64,000 nt of DNA from Syngnathus acus. Lineage: Eukaryota; Chordata; Actinopteri; Syngnathiformes; Syngnathidae. This document shows positions 27,956 to 39,218 of this stretch, piece after piece (positions within the stretch are counted from its first letter, which is position 1; every line of letters starts with the position of its first letter). The stretch lies in NCBI RefSeq assembly GCF_901709675.1, contig NC_051100.1:10016786-10080785 (forward strand). Reading direction: 5' to 3'. The translations under genes and the position numbers were made by a program. Under the pieces are notes generated by a model, which made no database searches, was not told the origin of the DNA, and worked only from the letters and a program-made list of their open reading frames with translations.

Positions 27956-28970
27956 CGGGACTCCTGCTGCCCTGTGTGAGAAATGGTTTATTTACACGGT
28001 CCTCGTTTTGAGAGTGCGCGTTTGCGTGTATTTTGCGTGTTTCTAACCCAGACTAATGTGTTCTGCCTTAAATATTAATAACAACCCCATAGTGTGGACT
28101 TATGAACTGACCTCATTTCCAATCACCTTTAGTTTATTTTAGTCGGCCCAAACTCACTGTCTGCCACTAAAAGGTTCTCCAAAATGGGGAAAAACTTGTG
28201 AACCAGATAGCGTATGCGCTTTTAATCATTTTTAAGTTTGAAACCTGTAAATTGTCTTCATTATTCCTTCAAATTCATTTGAATATAATAAATTCCGCGT
28301 CCAAGTGAGAACTACTGAAATGAACTTCTTTTCCCATGAGCCCCCACTAACCTATGACGCCATAATCTTGCGACATCCGTTGCCAAGGCGACGACAGACG
28401 CCGAAAGATGACCGTCCTCAGGTCAACTTGGAGTAGTTGCTATTTTACTTTTTTCAGTACACTCTTCCATTCATTCTCATCGCAGGTCACAACAAACAAA
28501 AGGGGTTTCAAACTAACTAAAATTCAAAACCAGAAGCTTTAAAACATTCCTTTGTGAGCATTAAGAACAGTATAATGTTGAGTACCGTACAGATTTATAA
28601 AAAATAGTAGACCCCGTCACCCGTTTGCATTATTTCATTTCAGCTTCATGTCTTATAATTTATGCGCGCGCGTGTGTGTGTTTTTGTATATTTTTGGTCA
28701 TACTTTTATTTATAGTGAGCACGTGGGAACTCGTATTGCCACTATAATATATAAATTAATCCAATCCAATTGTTTTTTTTGTTTTGTTTTTTATTTCAGC
28801 TCACAATTTACTGTCAAAATTGGTTATTTTGTGAGTTCTGATCCGGATATCCGGGTTGATGTGGTGCCACGGTGCTTTCTTTCCGACAGGAGATTCAAAA
28901 CTCCCACTGTTTGAATGCAACATCAGCCAGCAGCTAGCTTGTGTGCTAGCTAATTCTCAATGTTGTTGTT
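27956..28970. promoter_or_regulatory. Shared promoter region between sipa1l2 (minus) and map10 (plus)
   Basis: This region of about 1 kb separates two divergently arranged genes. It contains a regulatory-factor-X-like site (listed separately). A strong splice acceptor, a long T-rich tract ending TTATTTCAG with AG at 28798-28799, suggests that the map10 leader has a 5' UTR intron. No TATA box stands out. The transcription starts are unknown. Confidence 0.45.
28379..28392. promoter_or_regulatory. RFX X-box-like site
   Basis: GTTGCCAAGGCGAC matches the inverted-repeat X-box (GTTGCCATGGCAAC) at 12 of 14 positions. RFX factors bind such sites in promoters of many ciliary and centrosomal genes. 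It lies about 580 bases upstream of the map10 ATG. Confidence 0.4.
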
Positions 28971-31238
28971 ATGTGTCGAACCCACGTCGCTACTATAATG
29001 TCACAACGACCGGATGAGAACCCGAAACGAGAGACTTTGTTTTCATTTGAGCTTTTGGTGGAATACATTCGAATTAACAGTGAAAAGGAGATCTCCGACA
29101 AGCTCGCTGTTGGAATACGACTGTTGGACTTTCCAACGCTGCTCATTTATCCGCCTGAACTGAGAGGAGATAATAGAAATAATCACCTACAGCATGAAAA
29201 GGACAAGCGATGGGTATATTCGTTTAATAAAGGCAAGTCGTGTTTCTTCGAAATGAATCTCGACTCTCTGCACAGGAAACTCACCAACACCCCTCTCTAT
29301 GTTATGATTCTCGATGTGAAAGACGAGATACCCAAATTATTAGGGACGTCCCTCATCTCGTTGGCTTCCATCATTAACAGAATCAGACACGACTCCATTG
29401 AACACGATGTTGCTAGTTGCTCATCTTTTGGAGAGAGAGGGTCCGTGTGCGTAAACAACCTTGCAGAGGAGCCAGTTGGAGTTATTTCTCTGAGTTACAA
29501 ACTGCTAATGGTGGGTGACAGTCTACCACCGCATGTGACAAAAAACATACCGGTCTCCGGTAAACAATGTGCTCAAGAAGACATCCTGAAGAAGAAGGCA
29601 AATGAAAAATTACGTTCTGGCTCTATGGGAGTTAAGTTTCCCACGCAGGACAATTCCGATGATGGATGGAATAATGTGGAGAAAAAAGCTGTGTTCACCC
29701 AAACTGGACATGACCCAATAAGCCAAATTCCTCACACAGTCCAAGAACATAAGAACTTGGATGAGGACCTAACTGTGTTTTGTCCCCCATGTCTGTACTA
29801 TTGCAATTCTGGCAAGGAAAAACGTAAACCCCAAGGAAGTGAGTACAGATTAGTTCAATGCGAGTCACCAGTGGTATCACACAAAGCGACATTCTCCGAC
29901 AATGAAAGTGGGAATTCCTTAGCAATGGACCAGGCATTGCAAAATGAGCCTAACGTATCTGCAAGTGTCACTCCAAAAGGCCTCGAGGAAGCTCTGAGAC
30001 CACTGCCTCTCCTTAATGCTCTTTTTCTTGAACTGTCACAGTTAAATGTCCACAACCTGCACCAGCCACCTCTGTCGAATCATCCAGACTTGGCCGGGAT
30101 ATATAAAACGGCTTCTCCTGAGGCTTCGGGCAGACAATGGAGCGCGCCGAAAACAAGACCAGAGCAAGAAAGCAAGGTGGACACCACTTCAAAGCATTTG
30201 CATTCCCCCAGAATAGTTTCGCCCCAAAGTATGAAGGCTGAGCCCAAAGAATCAATGCAAAACAACCAATTTGAGGCTTTGATTGACAGTAAACCACACA
30301 GGAAAAAGTTAATGTACAGAACAACAAAAACATACAATCTAAGGCGGCAAAAAAACTGCACTGTGGTGAAAAATCGGGACTGTATGGCATTACACACAAC
30401 CAATCAAACACGGTTAAGTGCAAGTAAAGGAGAGAAAAAAGTCAAAAGTTTCATTCCTAAAGAAAATATGAAGACGCAAAAAACGAAAGAGGTCTCTGTG
30501 GTGGAGGATACAACAAAGCAAAAACATGAAGATAGATCAAAGTTGGAAAGTCCTAAGCAAGAACTAGACACTTCATCCATTTCTCTCTCTTGTCTCGATG
30601 ATGATGCCACAAGCAACCAACTCCCCAAAATGATCCTGACGTGGACGAAATCAGAGAGCCAAATCATGAAACTGGACTCTCCCAAAAGTAGTAGTCACAG
30701 CAGCCACAAGTCTGTAGTGTCAGACTCTGACAAGGAAGAAGAATACGCAGACGACTTTAACAGTTTTGAGGCCAGCGATGCGGACACATCCAGTAGTCCC
30801 GAGTCTGCCAAGTCGAAGCCTTCAAAGCCTCCTTTTCTCACTTCAGATTCAGACTCGGAACCCGTTAAGGAAAAAACTCTCCTCCCTGCGCCCATTAGAG
30901 GTCACAGCCCCGTGCAGCGGGTTCTGAGAGGCACGCACCTCATCCAGCCTCGAACACAAGACTCTGCACTCAGCTTCTCTTCTGAAGATGGATCAGCCTC
31001 CATGCAAATGGAATACTCCAAGAAACAAGAAAAGGAAGAGGATGCTGGAGTTACGTCCCCAAGAGGCCTAAAGAGTGAGAGCAGCAGCCTCGTTTGGCGA
31101 GGTTCTTCAGACTCAATGTGCTCTGACCCACTGGAAGCTAAGGAACTGGAAGATGACCTTGGATCCTTGGACTTCAGAAAAGAGTATCAACATATATCTG
31201 AGCTTGCGGCCGTCAAGCTCCCTGGTTACACAATGTAA
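28971..31238 (+). CDS. map10: Microtubule-associated protein 10
   Basis: A single uninterrupted ORF of 755 codons, matching the intron-free coding region of human MAP10 (KIAA1383). MAP10 binds and stabilises microtubules and acts at the spindle and midbody in cytokinesis. Diagnostic segments are LFSFELLVEYI (about residues 24-34), RLLDFPTLLIYPPE (about 50-63), the GKSCFFEMNLDSLHRKLTNT block (about 88-107), FCPPCLYYCNSG (about 265), LPLLNALFLELSQL (about 346-359), and the C-terminus DDLGSLDFRKEYQHISELAA ending in KLPGYTM. The middle and C-terminal two thirds are low-complexity and rich in Ser and charged residues. Two starts are possible: Met1, or Met10 (MSQRPDENPKRE); both have a purine at -3, and the longer form is reported. 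The head-to-head position next to sipa1l2 matches human 1q42. Confidence 0.95.
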   Translation: MCRTHVATIMSQRPDENPKRETLFSFELLVEYIRINSEKEISDKLAVGIRLLDFPTLLIYPPELRGDNRNNHLQHEKDKRWVYSFNKGKSCFFEMNLDSLHRKLTNTPLYVMILDVKDEIPKLLGTSLISLASIINRIRHDSIEHDVASCSSFGERGSVCVNNLAEEPVGVISLSYKLLMVGDSLPPHVTKNIPVSGKQCAQEDILKKKANEKLRSGSMGVKFPTQDNSDDGWNNVEKKAVFTQTGHDPISQIPHTVQEHKNLDEDLTVFCPPCLYYCNSGKEKRKPQGSEYRLVQCESPVVSHKATFSDNESGNSLAMDQALQNEPNVSASVTPKGLEEALRPLPLLNALFLELSQLNVHNLHQPPLSNHPDLAGIYKTASPEASGRQWSAPKTRPEQESKVDTTSKHLHSPRIVSPQSMKAEPKESMQNNQFEALIDSKPHRKKLMYRTTKTYNLRRQKNCTVVKNRDCMALHTTNQTRLSASKGEKKVKSFIPKENMKTQKTKEVSVVEDTTKQKHEDRSKLESPKQELDTSSISLSCLDDDATSNQLPKMILTWTKSESQIMKLDSPKSSSHSSHKSVVSDSDKEEEYADDFNSFEASDADTSSSPESAKSKPSKPPFLTSDSDSEPVKEKTLLPAPIRGHSPVQRVLRGTHLIQPRTQDSALSFSSEDGSASMQMEYSKKQEKEEDAGVTSPRGLKSESSSLVWRGSSDSMCSDPLEAKELEDDLGSLDFRKEYQHISELAAVKLPGYTM

Positions 31239-31255
31239 ACACAGTGCACCACAAA

Positions 31256-31320
31256 AATAAATACATGGGCTTTTAGTATTGTATTGAGTATTGTTTACAT
31301 ATGATTGTGTTTGAAATAAA
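31256..31320 (+). terminator. map10: map10 polyadenylation signals
   Basis: AATAAA occurs at 31256-31261 and again at 31315-31320, 18 and 77 bases after the stop codon. A third lies at 31515-31520. Which one is used cannot be told from the sequence. Confidence 0.6.
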
Positions 31321-31746
31321 GATATTTCATGTAGGAAAAGACTCAATTATGCAACTGTTTTCTTTGAATATTTTACATCCATTTGTTTGTAGTATATATT
31401 TATAGATAATATATGTAGATATGTCTACGTGTGTATCTTTGAAGCCTTGCAATGCCAAGGTAATGTTGAGCAATTTTTGCAATTTTATGCAGGACATTAT
31501 CGTCATGGCACATGAATAAAGTGTTTTAGGTCGTGCTGCTTTATCCTTAGCCAGTACACCTCTAAGAACTATTTTTTTTTAAGTTTCCATGTATTCCAAG
31601 TATTTTCTAACCATTGAATTAAAACTGCTCGAATATAAAAAAAATATCATAAAAGTTACATTGCTTTTCCAAAACCAGGCGGCGTTTCCAATAAGTCTAA
31701 CATGATCAATGTTTTTTGACTCTTTTCAGTCGTTTAAAGGATTTCT

Positions 31747-31776
31747 ACGCATGCGCGGTCTTTGTTTGCGGAAGTG
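31747..31776 (+). promoter_or_regulatory. ntpcr: ntpcr promoter elements (NRF1-like and ETS-like)
   Basis: ACGCATGCGCG (31747-31757) is close to the NRF1 palindrome and GCGGAAGTG (31768-31776) is an ETS-type site. They lie 30-60 bases before the ntpcr ATG, with no TATA box, as expected for a housekeeping promoter. Confidence 0.45.
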
Positions 31777-31805
31777 AACCAGCTTTGGCAGAAGGGAGCG
31801 ACCAA

Positions 31806-34800
31806 ATGCTCAGGCATGTGTTTTTGACAGGACCGCCAGGTAACAGTTCACACATTGGACTCACCACATTCAAGAAACTTATTAACAGCGACTTTGCTCG
31901 TCACTCCACCAAAATTTAGATGAGGCTAGTATAATCAGTTTTTTTTTTCTCCGATCAGAGTTTACGATCAACACGTTCAGAAGTAAAGATCTGCTAACCC
32001 TTTTCTTCCCACAATTAAAGAGGAAATATATTGATAAACAGAAGAAGTTATTGTAGTAAGTCTGTTTTCCTTAACGAGCTGCTAATGTCCATAGGATACG
32101 TAAGTGTGAGCGAAAAGATGCACGGATTTACAATGTTGTCAGGTGTCCTCGTTTTACGACGGTTACGAACAGCGCACCTCGAGTAACGTCACGGAAAGGC
32201 ACGCAGTTATAGTCTATATTTGATTGTTCTACATGCAAGTGTTTGGCATATCAATATTAACTTTAATTATACCTTGGACAAACTAAGTGAAATTAGATTT
32301 CCCTCAGCATCCTGATTATATTTATGGCACTTTATGACAAAATTCTGGTTATGTCACCACCACAGGAACAAAACTCCATTGTAAACTGAGGACCACGTAT
32401 GTGAGAATTTTCCCTGAGTTAAACAGTATTCTTGTTGCAGGTGTGGGTAAAACCACTCTGGTCCAGAAGGCGTGTGATGCGCTAGTGTCCTCGGGTCAGT
32501 CGGTGGAAGGCTTTTACACGGAAGAGGTCAGGGAAGGAGGCCGCAGAGTGGGGTTTGATGTGGTCACAGTGAGTGGCGAAAGAGACCACCTGTCCAGAAT
32601 CAGGTCGAAGGAATGTCAAACAAGCTGCTCTTTTTGATGTTGTGTTTAAGTAACCCCGGCATGGATTTCATCCCACAGAGATGTTGCTGGTGACTCTCAT
32701 GGCAGACGGGAGTACAAAGTAGGACAGTATGTTGTGGATTTGCCTTCATTTGAACGCCTGGCCCTCCCCCTCTTCAAGAAGGTACGCCACACACTGTTAT
32801 CATCAACAGATCATTGCTGCCTTTTATTCCTGCTTAACAAATCATCAAACCTTTTGATTTTTCTCAAACCAAAGAGCATAATTGGAAGCCTGCATAAATT
32901 CCAGAGTGACATTTTTAGTAGCAGTGGTGCCGTCTGGCTCTCTTTGACCATGAATATCCTGCTTGTAAAGTGAGCCCGGAGCGCCGCCTACACATTAGCT
33001 GTAAAGAAAGGTGTCATGGTGCTCTTGTAAACGTTTCTCTATAATCATAGTAAACCATGGTCTGTGTACTACCGTGTCTTATTCACATAATGACATTTTT
33101 CCTTTTGTTAGATTGACAAAATGTTTGTTGTCATGCATTTAATACAGAGGTAGTGATAATTAATTGGCTGGTGATTAAAGAAATGAAGCCAATTTGGATT
33201 GCCGTACTTGACAGAAAACCAGCCTTGTTAATTTGGTCTCAACTCATTTGTGGCCTGATGAAGAACAACAGCATATCAGCAAAAGTGTAAGCGGGTTTTT
33301 TTTTTCAGAAAGGTTATGTGAAAACCCGGCAAACATTTGTCTTCTTTGTGGAATACCCTCCAAATATGTGCTCTTGCACAACCACTCCTCCAGGTCGTAA
33401 TGCAACAATCACCGTCACGATAAATGTCCATCTTATCGCTCTAATGTTCTTGATTCACATCATGGCTCCAGCCTTGCTGTGAGGATTACGCATATTCTCC
33501 CAATGCTCGTGTGAGTTCTTTCCGAGGACTCCCGGCTTCCTCTCACATTCCAGAAACATGCATGTCGTGTTAATTGAAGACTCTAAATTATCCATCGATG
33601 AGAATGTGTGTTTGAATGGTTGTTTTGAATGTTCATGCCCTGTGATTAACTGGCGGCCAGCCTAGGATGTACCCCGCCTCTTGACCAAAGTCAAATGGGG
33701 ATATGCTCCAACTTGTCCACAATTATAACGAGGATAAGTCGAAAATGGACAAAATGACACCACCGGCATGGAAAAAAAAGTTCTGAACTTTCAGCCATTG
33801 CCCCTCACATTGTTTTATTGCAACCCACTGAATGAAAGTAAGTAGTGGGTTTACATACAATACACAGAGAATACTTTGGTGGTGTGATTGTTCTCACCTA
33901 TGCTATAGAGCAGGGGTGTCAAACTCATTTTTTTCGCGGGCCGCATTGTAGTCATAGTTTCTTTCGGAGGGCCATTATGACTGTCAACCCAAATAAATGC
34001 ATGCAAACTGACAAATAACTCATTTGCAAATCAGACGAATAAAAACTGGTCAAATATTCAAAAAAAAAAAGAAGATATTATTAAAAGTGAAGACAATTTG
34101 CAATTCTAGTAATGACACACCAATTTGATGCACAATTTGTCTTCGCGGGCCACATGAAATGATGTGGCGGGCCGTATCTGGGCCTTGAGTTTGACACCTG
34201 TGCTATCGAGCGATACTACAAAACTGCTGCATCAGAGACATAACAGATCAACATGTCTGCATTTGCTTTATACACAGAACGTAAAATTCTGTGCTATCCT
34301 GTGTCCAGGTGAGCCCAGAAGACGGAACTAGTAAGAAAGTGTTTGTCCTTGACGAGATTGGGAAAATGGAACTCTTCAGCCAGCCGTTCATCAAAGCGGT
34401 GAGACAGACACTAGACGGCTCTTCTTGCACGATCTTGGGCACCATTCCCATCCCCAAGGGGAAACCGCTCGGCTTGGTGGAAGAGGTGCGCATGAGGAGC
34501 GACGTCAAGATCTTCACCGTGAGTACAAATACTATACAGTTGCTAGGAAAATTGGGTTGGGTGGGAGCAGGATATGTAGGTCAGTTTTCAGAGCTTCTTG
34601 TTGCCATAGGACCATGTTTACATTCGATCGCAGACACATATATGTTGTGTGTTGCATAGACTAGAGCCATTCCCTGCATGATCCTAAGCCGATAGCAGGA
34701 TTAACATCAAATCATGCGTGACTGATTAAACAACAAAGGCTTGACTGAAATGTCCAAATAATTAATCATGGGGGACCCCATTATGGATATTGTCATGCTA

Positions 34801-35043
34801 AGTACCAGTATTTACTTATCCTGCATGAGGTTACAGTATTGAGCAGTGTAACCTCATGATGAACCGTTTCTCCCTTTGAGCGTGATCATCATCCATTGTA
34901 TGTTTGGCGTTCATCATCAAATACCGTTTGTTTAGCTTCTCAAAGCAATATTCATTGTTTGCTGTCCCGCCTAGGTGACAAAGGAAAACAGAAATGCCAT
35001 CCTGCAAGATATTCTCTCAGCTCTTCGGGAGGGTTTAAAATAG
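31806..35043 (+). CDS. ntpcr: Cancer-related nucleoside-triphosphatase, complete, five exons
   Basis: Exons are 31806-31839, 32441-32603, 32679-32781, 34309-34518 and 34975-35043. They join without phase conflict to 192 codons (family length about 190). NTPCR is a soluble P-loop enzyme of the THEP1 family that hydrolyses nucleoside triphosphates. Visible features are the N-terminus MLRHVFLTGPPGVGKT containing Walker A GPPGVGKT (residues 9-16, with the codon for Gly12 split by intron 1), GFYTEEVREGGRRVGFDVVT, KVGQYVVDLPSFERLALP, the Walker B-like VFVLDEIGKMELFS (residues 111-124), ILGTIPIPKGKPLGLVEE and the end TKENRNAILQDILSALREG. The frame is open upstream of the ATG but lacks another Met. 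The donor of exon 2 is weak (AG then GTCGAA) but is supported by phase and family continuity. AATAAA at 35402-35407 is a likely 3' end. Confidence 0.95.
33500..33745 (+). repeat. Diverged SINE-like repeat in ntpcr intron 3
   Basis: The order 'cggcttcctctcacattcca', 'gaaacatgcatgt', 'aattgaagactctaaattat' and 'aggatgtaccccgcctctt' matches the intact element at 56273-56633, with many substitutions and without a clear tRNA-like head. Confidence 0.65.
33911..34200 (+). mobile_element. hAT-like non-autonomous element, copy 1
   Basis: It begins CAGGGGTGTCAAACTCA and ends TGAGTTTGACACCTG, giving imperfect terminal inverted repeats. It is flanked by near-identical TGCTATAGAG and TGCTATCGAG. There is no transposase ORF. 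CAG-type ends and duplications of around 8 bases point to the hAT superfamily, which is an inference. It lies in intron 3 of ntpcr. Confidence 0.7.
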
Positions 35044-35407
35044 TAACGCAAACACAACTTTAGGAAGGTAAACATGCAATTAAATTCACCTGATACCGTA
35101 TTTTATTTTTAAAGTATGCTTCCATGTATTACAGCAGATTTGTGACTTGTTCAACGGGTACACAATTTTTAGTTTTGCATTGTGCCTGCTCACAATGGAT
35201 TCAGTGCAGAATGATTGATGGATCGCATAGCAGTGCATTGCATTGCCTTGTGTTGTCAAATTGCTCGTTTTCACAACTATTCCTGCACACGTGCAATCAT
35301 TTTGATTATCCCCAATTAAAGACAAGCGCTCATTAGAAATCAATCAACATACTGTGCAATATTTTTTGTATTTGTATGCTTTATCATTTGGATAATAGGA
35401 AAATAAA
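35044..35407 (+). other. ntpcr: ntpcr 3' UTR
   Basis: The sequence after the TAG stop runs to AATAAA at 35402-35407. It contains no other strong polyadenylation signal of this form. Confidence 0.5.
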
Positions 35408-38400
35408 TGTTTTGGTTCTCAGTTGTTTAGGGTTTGGCTTCCATTCTTCTCCATTTTGAACTTTATATACACACACACACACACACGAATAATACTCGAT
35501 GGATATTGAGCCATATGTCATAAACCTCCAAAGTTCTTGTTTTTTTTTTTTAAAGTTGAAAGCCAGTCAGAATATTGGCCCCTTTTCCAAAGAGTGTCCG
35601 GTCATTTCAAAGTGAAACTCGAATTTCGGCTTATTTTTAGTATCACTTGCGTAAGTGATGTAAGCTGTCAGGCCAGCCGCAGTGAGAGCAGCCAGCTGTG
35701 ATGTGCGTCAGACATACTGCTGCGCCAGCATCTGCTCTTTGGCCACCTCTGACGTCTCGCCAATGGTTGGCACTCCAAAGCGGCGTTGCAATGGTGCCGC
35801 TTCTGTTGCGGTATGATAGAGTGTGTTACTTGGGCATATATTTAAAGGCTCATTGGCGTTGAGGCAGTCCACAGTGAGGTGGCACCCGCCACTCTGGATT
35901 GGCAAGCAGACAGCTGCATGAGAGCAGAGGGATTATGTAAGAGTGACCTTTTCCAGGTTTATCCCCTAAGTGCTGTCTGGATACCTTTTGATGTGTCATG
36001 ATGTGATTATATGCCACGGTGTACTTTTTGGTTTTTTTTCTAAGCTTGAAGCATATTGATGACACTGCATAAAGAGCCTGCCATCATATTCAGCATTTTC
36101 ACGCTCACCCAAAGTTACCGGAAATAGGCCCCAGTCCACCCACAATGCTAGCGCTAAGGCTAATGGATGGAAGATGGAACATCAACACAATGTGTTTAGT
36201 GACACTTCCCTGATGTGGCCATACCGTGCCCGCTCTTTCAATACTATGAATACCACATGTGACCATCGTGCAACTGTCCTCGGTGATTTGAAAGCATTAA
36301 TGTTCCTTAAGCTTGGGCAGCATCGCGTTAAAAGCCACGCCGAATGGATATGCCTTAATATCCATATCTCCGAGGTACATTTGCTCCAAGCTGTGGGACA
36401 GATGTCTGTCTGGCACCTCGCTTTTTTTATCCCTTCACACAGAAATTCAAGGAGCTTACTGACAATCTAGGACTAAAGAGAGCTTGCAATGAGAGAAATG
36501 GGACTTGAAGATATTGCCGTCAAGATATGCTGGGTGACAGCAGCTGTAGTGCTGTGCAAACATAGCATTGTTACTTTTTTTAGGAGCATTTTTGTCACGA
36601 TTTTTCAATTTCCAGGTGTCTTAATAAAAGGCCTGATATTCTATCAAAAAACTGCCAAGGATGAATAATTACAGCACACTTCATATCCGATTCATATCCA
36701 CAACAACTTATTGTGTCTTCTGTTTTTATTTGATTCAAGTGTGATCCAAATTAATTGTGGGATGAATTAATTACAACCCCTTTAATTAAGTTGGATTTTC
36801 TTTTTCAAATTGTGTCCCATATGAGACCCTTTGAAAGCATACGCAGAAAGAATTTATTAGAAGCATATGCAGGCTGTGACTTTTCATTTTCTCCCCTACA
36901 CTAAAACAGATAGTAGCAGCGAGCTGAATGTCCAAAAGGGTCCAAAGACTTAAATGTCATTCGACCTGGGTCCTTAACCACTATGCAAAGCTGCTTCCCA
37001 TCTTAGTGATTCCTAAACCGCTCTTCCCATTCCATCATTTTAACAGGCTCACCCCAAAGGTTGCAGCCGTGGGGTGCGGATAGGCTTGAGTTTCCCAAGT
37101 AAGATTGTTGTTTGCCACTTTTATCCCTCATCTCACCCCTGAGCCTTAAATCCAGCAACAAGTGGCGGTGACACGGCAGCAGAGTACGTTATAATGTCAG
37201 TAAAGGGGGGAGGGGGGTAAGCCTTCGCAGTGGTAACTCAAGTCAGCATATGACACAGAGGTCAGAGTTCACAGGTTGAGTACAAGGATCAGAGCAGGGA
37301 TGATCACTAGATAGGCTTTTGTCCCTGTGGATTGCAAAGGATGCGGCTGTCATTTAAAACTTGGTTGTCTTCATTGTGGTTACAATGTCATGCTTTTCCA
37401 GTGAGTTGAGGAATTTCATTTAGGCACTAAAATGCCCCAAGTCCTCAAAGAAGAGAATCTGCAAATCCTCACTCTTCTCTTTTTAGTTGTTTTCAGTGCA
37501 ATGACCAGGTGTCCAATATTTTTGCACATGTTGTGGACCTGATGTAAGTACGCAGTTTTGAAAGTACATCGATGTGACACATGAATGTACTGTAGCTTAT
37601 GTACATTAAACAAACTGCTGTGTGAGTCATGCAGCAGTCAGAGATGTGATAATGGTTCTCACATTGCTGACCTGCAATGATGGATGCTCCTGCCAGCTTA
37701 ATTTGGCACATATGGACCGCAAATACAGATCTGTCTCCATTTCGTATGTTACTGCAACGGCCGTGTGCATGTATGCACGTTTAAAAGCCAAATTTTGGGA
37801 ACTGACAGGTGAAGCATTTGTTGGAGCAAAACAAAAAGTAAAATGCATATCTTATTTTGGAGCAGCTGTTCTGCACCATCAGGGCAGATGTGAGGTGACC
37901 TTTTATTTGTATTCAAAAATTTCAAGTGTATCCCTAGATGCATTAGTCTTAAAATAATTGTCCTCTATATTGAGATTAAAAGGTTGAGGAACTCCAAAAC
38001 AAATTCCTAAACCTTTTTTGCAAATTTGATCCACACTAATAACGACTAATATACCAATAAAAATGTTTTAATTACAGATTAAAAACACAACTGCATGAAA
38101 TCATTACTGTTAAGTTGTTTTATTATGAAAATTTGCTGTAACAAAGCATCACAAGCAGTATCCAACTGCAGGTTTTAGTGTAAGAAGAAATTAATGAGTG
38201 CAAAACACACAGGAGGGAAACAATTGTGGGCGCCACTGTAATGACTTTAGTGTATTGTACGTAAGTGTTATTACTTTAGTATGCAAATGTTCTTTCAAAA
38301 TGGACTTCCTGCAGTGCTGTTTTGTACACACACTGATAAAAGACAAACAACACATCCGTTTATTTTCTTTCTTTGCCGTTTATCTTCATTGGGGGAGCTG

Positions 38401-38979
38401 GAGACTATCCCAGTTTAGTTTGTGTGGGAGGGATACACGCAGGTCAAGGCCTAGCTATCAGTTTTTAATAAGGCTTCTGAAATTATATGTTGTTAATGAT
38501 TCTTAAAGAAATGTGAAGACTTTGATCATGTTAATTATTTTCTACAAAAATTATCAGCTTGAATTAAAAGTGTAAGAAACATCAATATGCATCACCATTT
38601 ATGCAAATCTCTGCAAATGTTTCCATTTTCAGCGAGCAATTTTTTTTTTTTTAACAAGCCCCATGTGGTCCTCGAACCCGGATTAAAGCGTAAATGCATG
38701 TTTTTGGTATTTGGGAAGAAGTCTGAGTACCTGCAGAAAACCCAGGCAAGCACAAAAATGCTAACTCCACTATTTATCGTGCTGCCTCATAGAACACAAC
38801 AAAAATGTAAAATGAAGACAAGCGGCAAACTAAACTACATAGCACACACAGTATCAAAATCACACAGAAATCTCACACATTCAAATAAAACTGCGAAAGC
38901 AACTCTGAATATAAATATAGTCAGTAGTAGATAATACTCATAAAAACGTGCACTGCACATTAGAGCGACCGGTGCAAAG
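35408..38979. other. Intergenic region between two converging genes, no gene seen
   Basis: This region of 3.6 kb lies between the 3' end of ntpcr and the stop codon of the large spectrin-like gene. ORFs of 60-115 codons on both strands look like chance. A CA run lies at 35468-35486. PCNX2, next to NTPCR in human, is not here. A TTTATT at 38359-38364 (AATAAA on the minus strand) could serve the spectrin-like gene. A weak SINE-like trace may lie at 36105-36180. Confidence 0.6.
38370..38790 (-). repeat. Decayed, inverted SINE-like repeat
   Basis: Reading plus to minus, 'gagctggagactatcccagt' is followed further on by 'catgtttttggtatttggga', 'gaaaacccaggcaagcacaa' and 'atgctaactccac'. These match, in reverse complement, the 3' and central parts of the element at 56273-56633. 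Unrelated sequence separates the two blocks. Confidence 0.5.
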
Positions 38980-39218
38980 TCACATGTCCTTTTTGCCAAA
39001 GAACTTCTTAAAAACTGATTTGTTGCCAGGCCGGGGCAGGCTGGTGTAGCTCGTGGGTGGGCAAGCGTTCCGCTGCCATCCGGCCACCATCACCGGTGGC
39101 ACGCTACAGGTCTCACTGTCCATTGACTTGTCTCCCAGCACTAGTGTCACACTGTAGTTAGACCCTTTCTCCAGACCTCCGCAGTTCTGCTGCGTGGGTT
39201 TGATCTTCTGATAGGTTG
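38980..39218 (-). CDS. Terminal exon of the spectrin/PH gene
   Basis: The acceptor CTCCTAG (AG at 39220-39219) opens the last exon, which ends with TGA at 38982-38980. It encodes GSNYSVTLVLGDKSMDSETC-type sequence and the basic tail SVFKKFFGKKDM. Beta-spectrins end in similar Phe-Gly-Lys-Lys tails after their PH domain, which supports a distant relationship, though this is only a resemblance. The preceding exon (39305-39457) encodes a run of six aspartates (39440-39457 region). Confidence 0.75.

Noticed and set aside
30013-30423. 136-codon minus-strand ORF
   Set aside because: A shadow of the map10 coding region on the opposite strand.
31716-31805. In-frame extension of ntpcr upstream of Met1
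   Set aside because: The frame is open but has no ATG. The family starts at the M.RHVFLTGPPG sequence, and promoter-like sites lie in this stretch.
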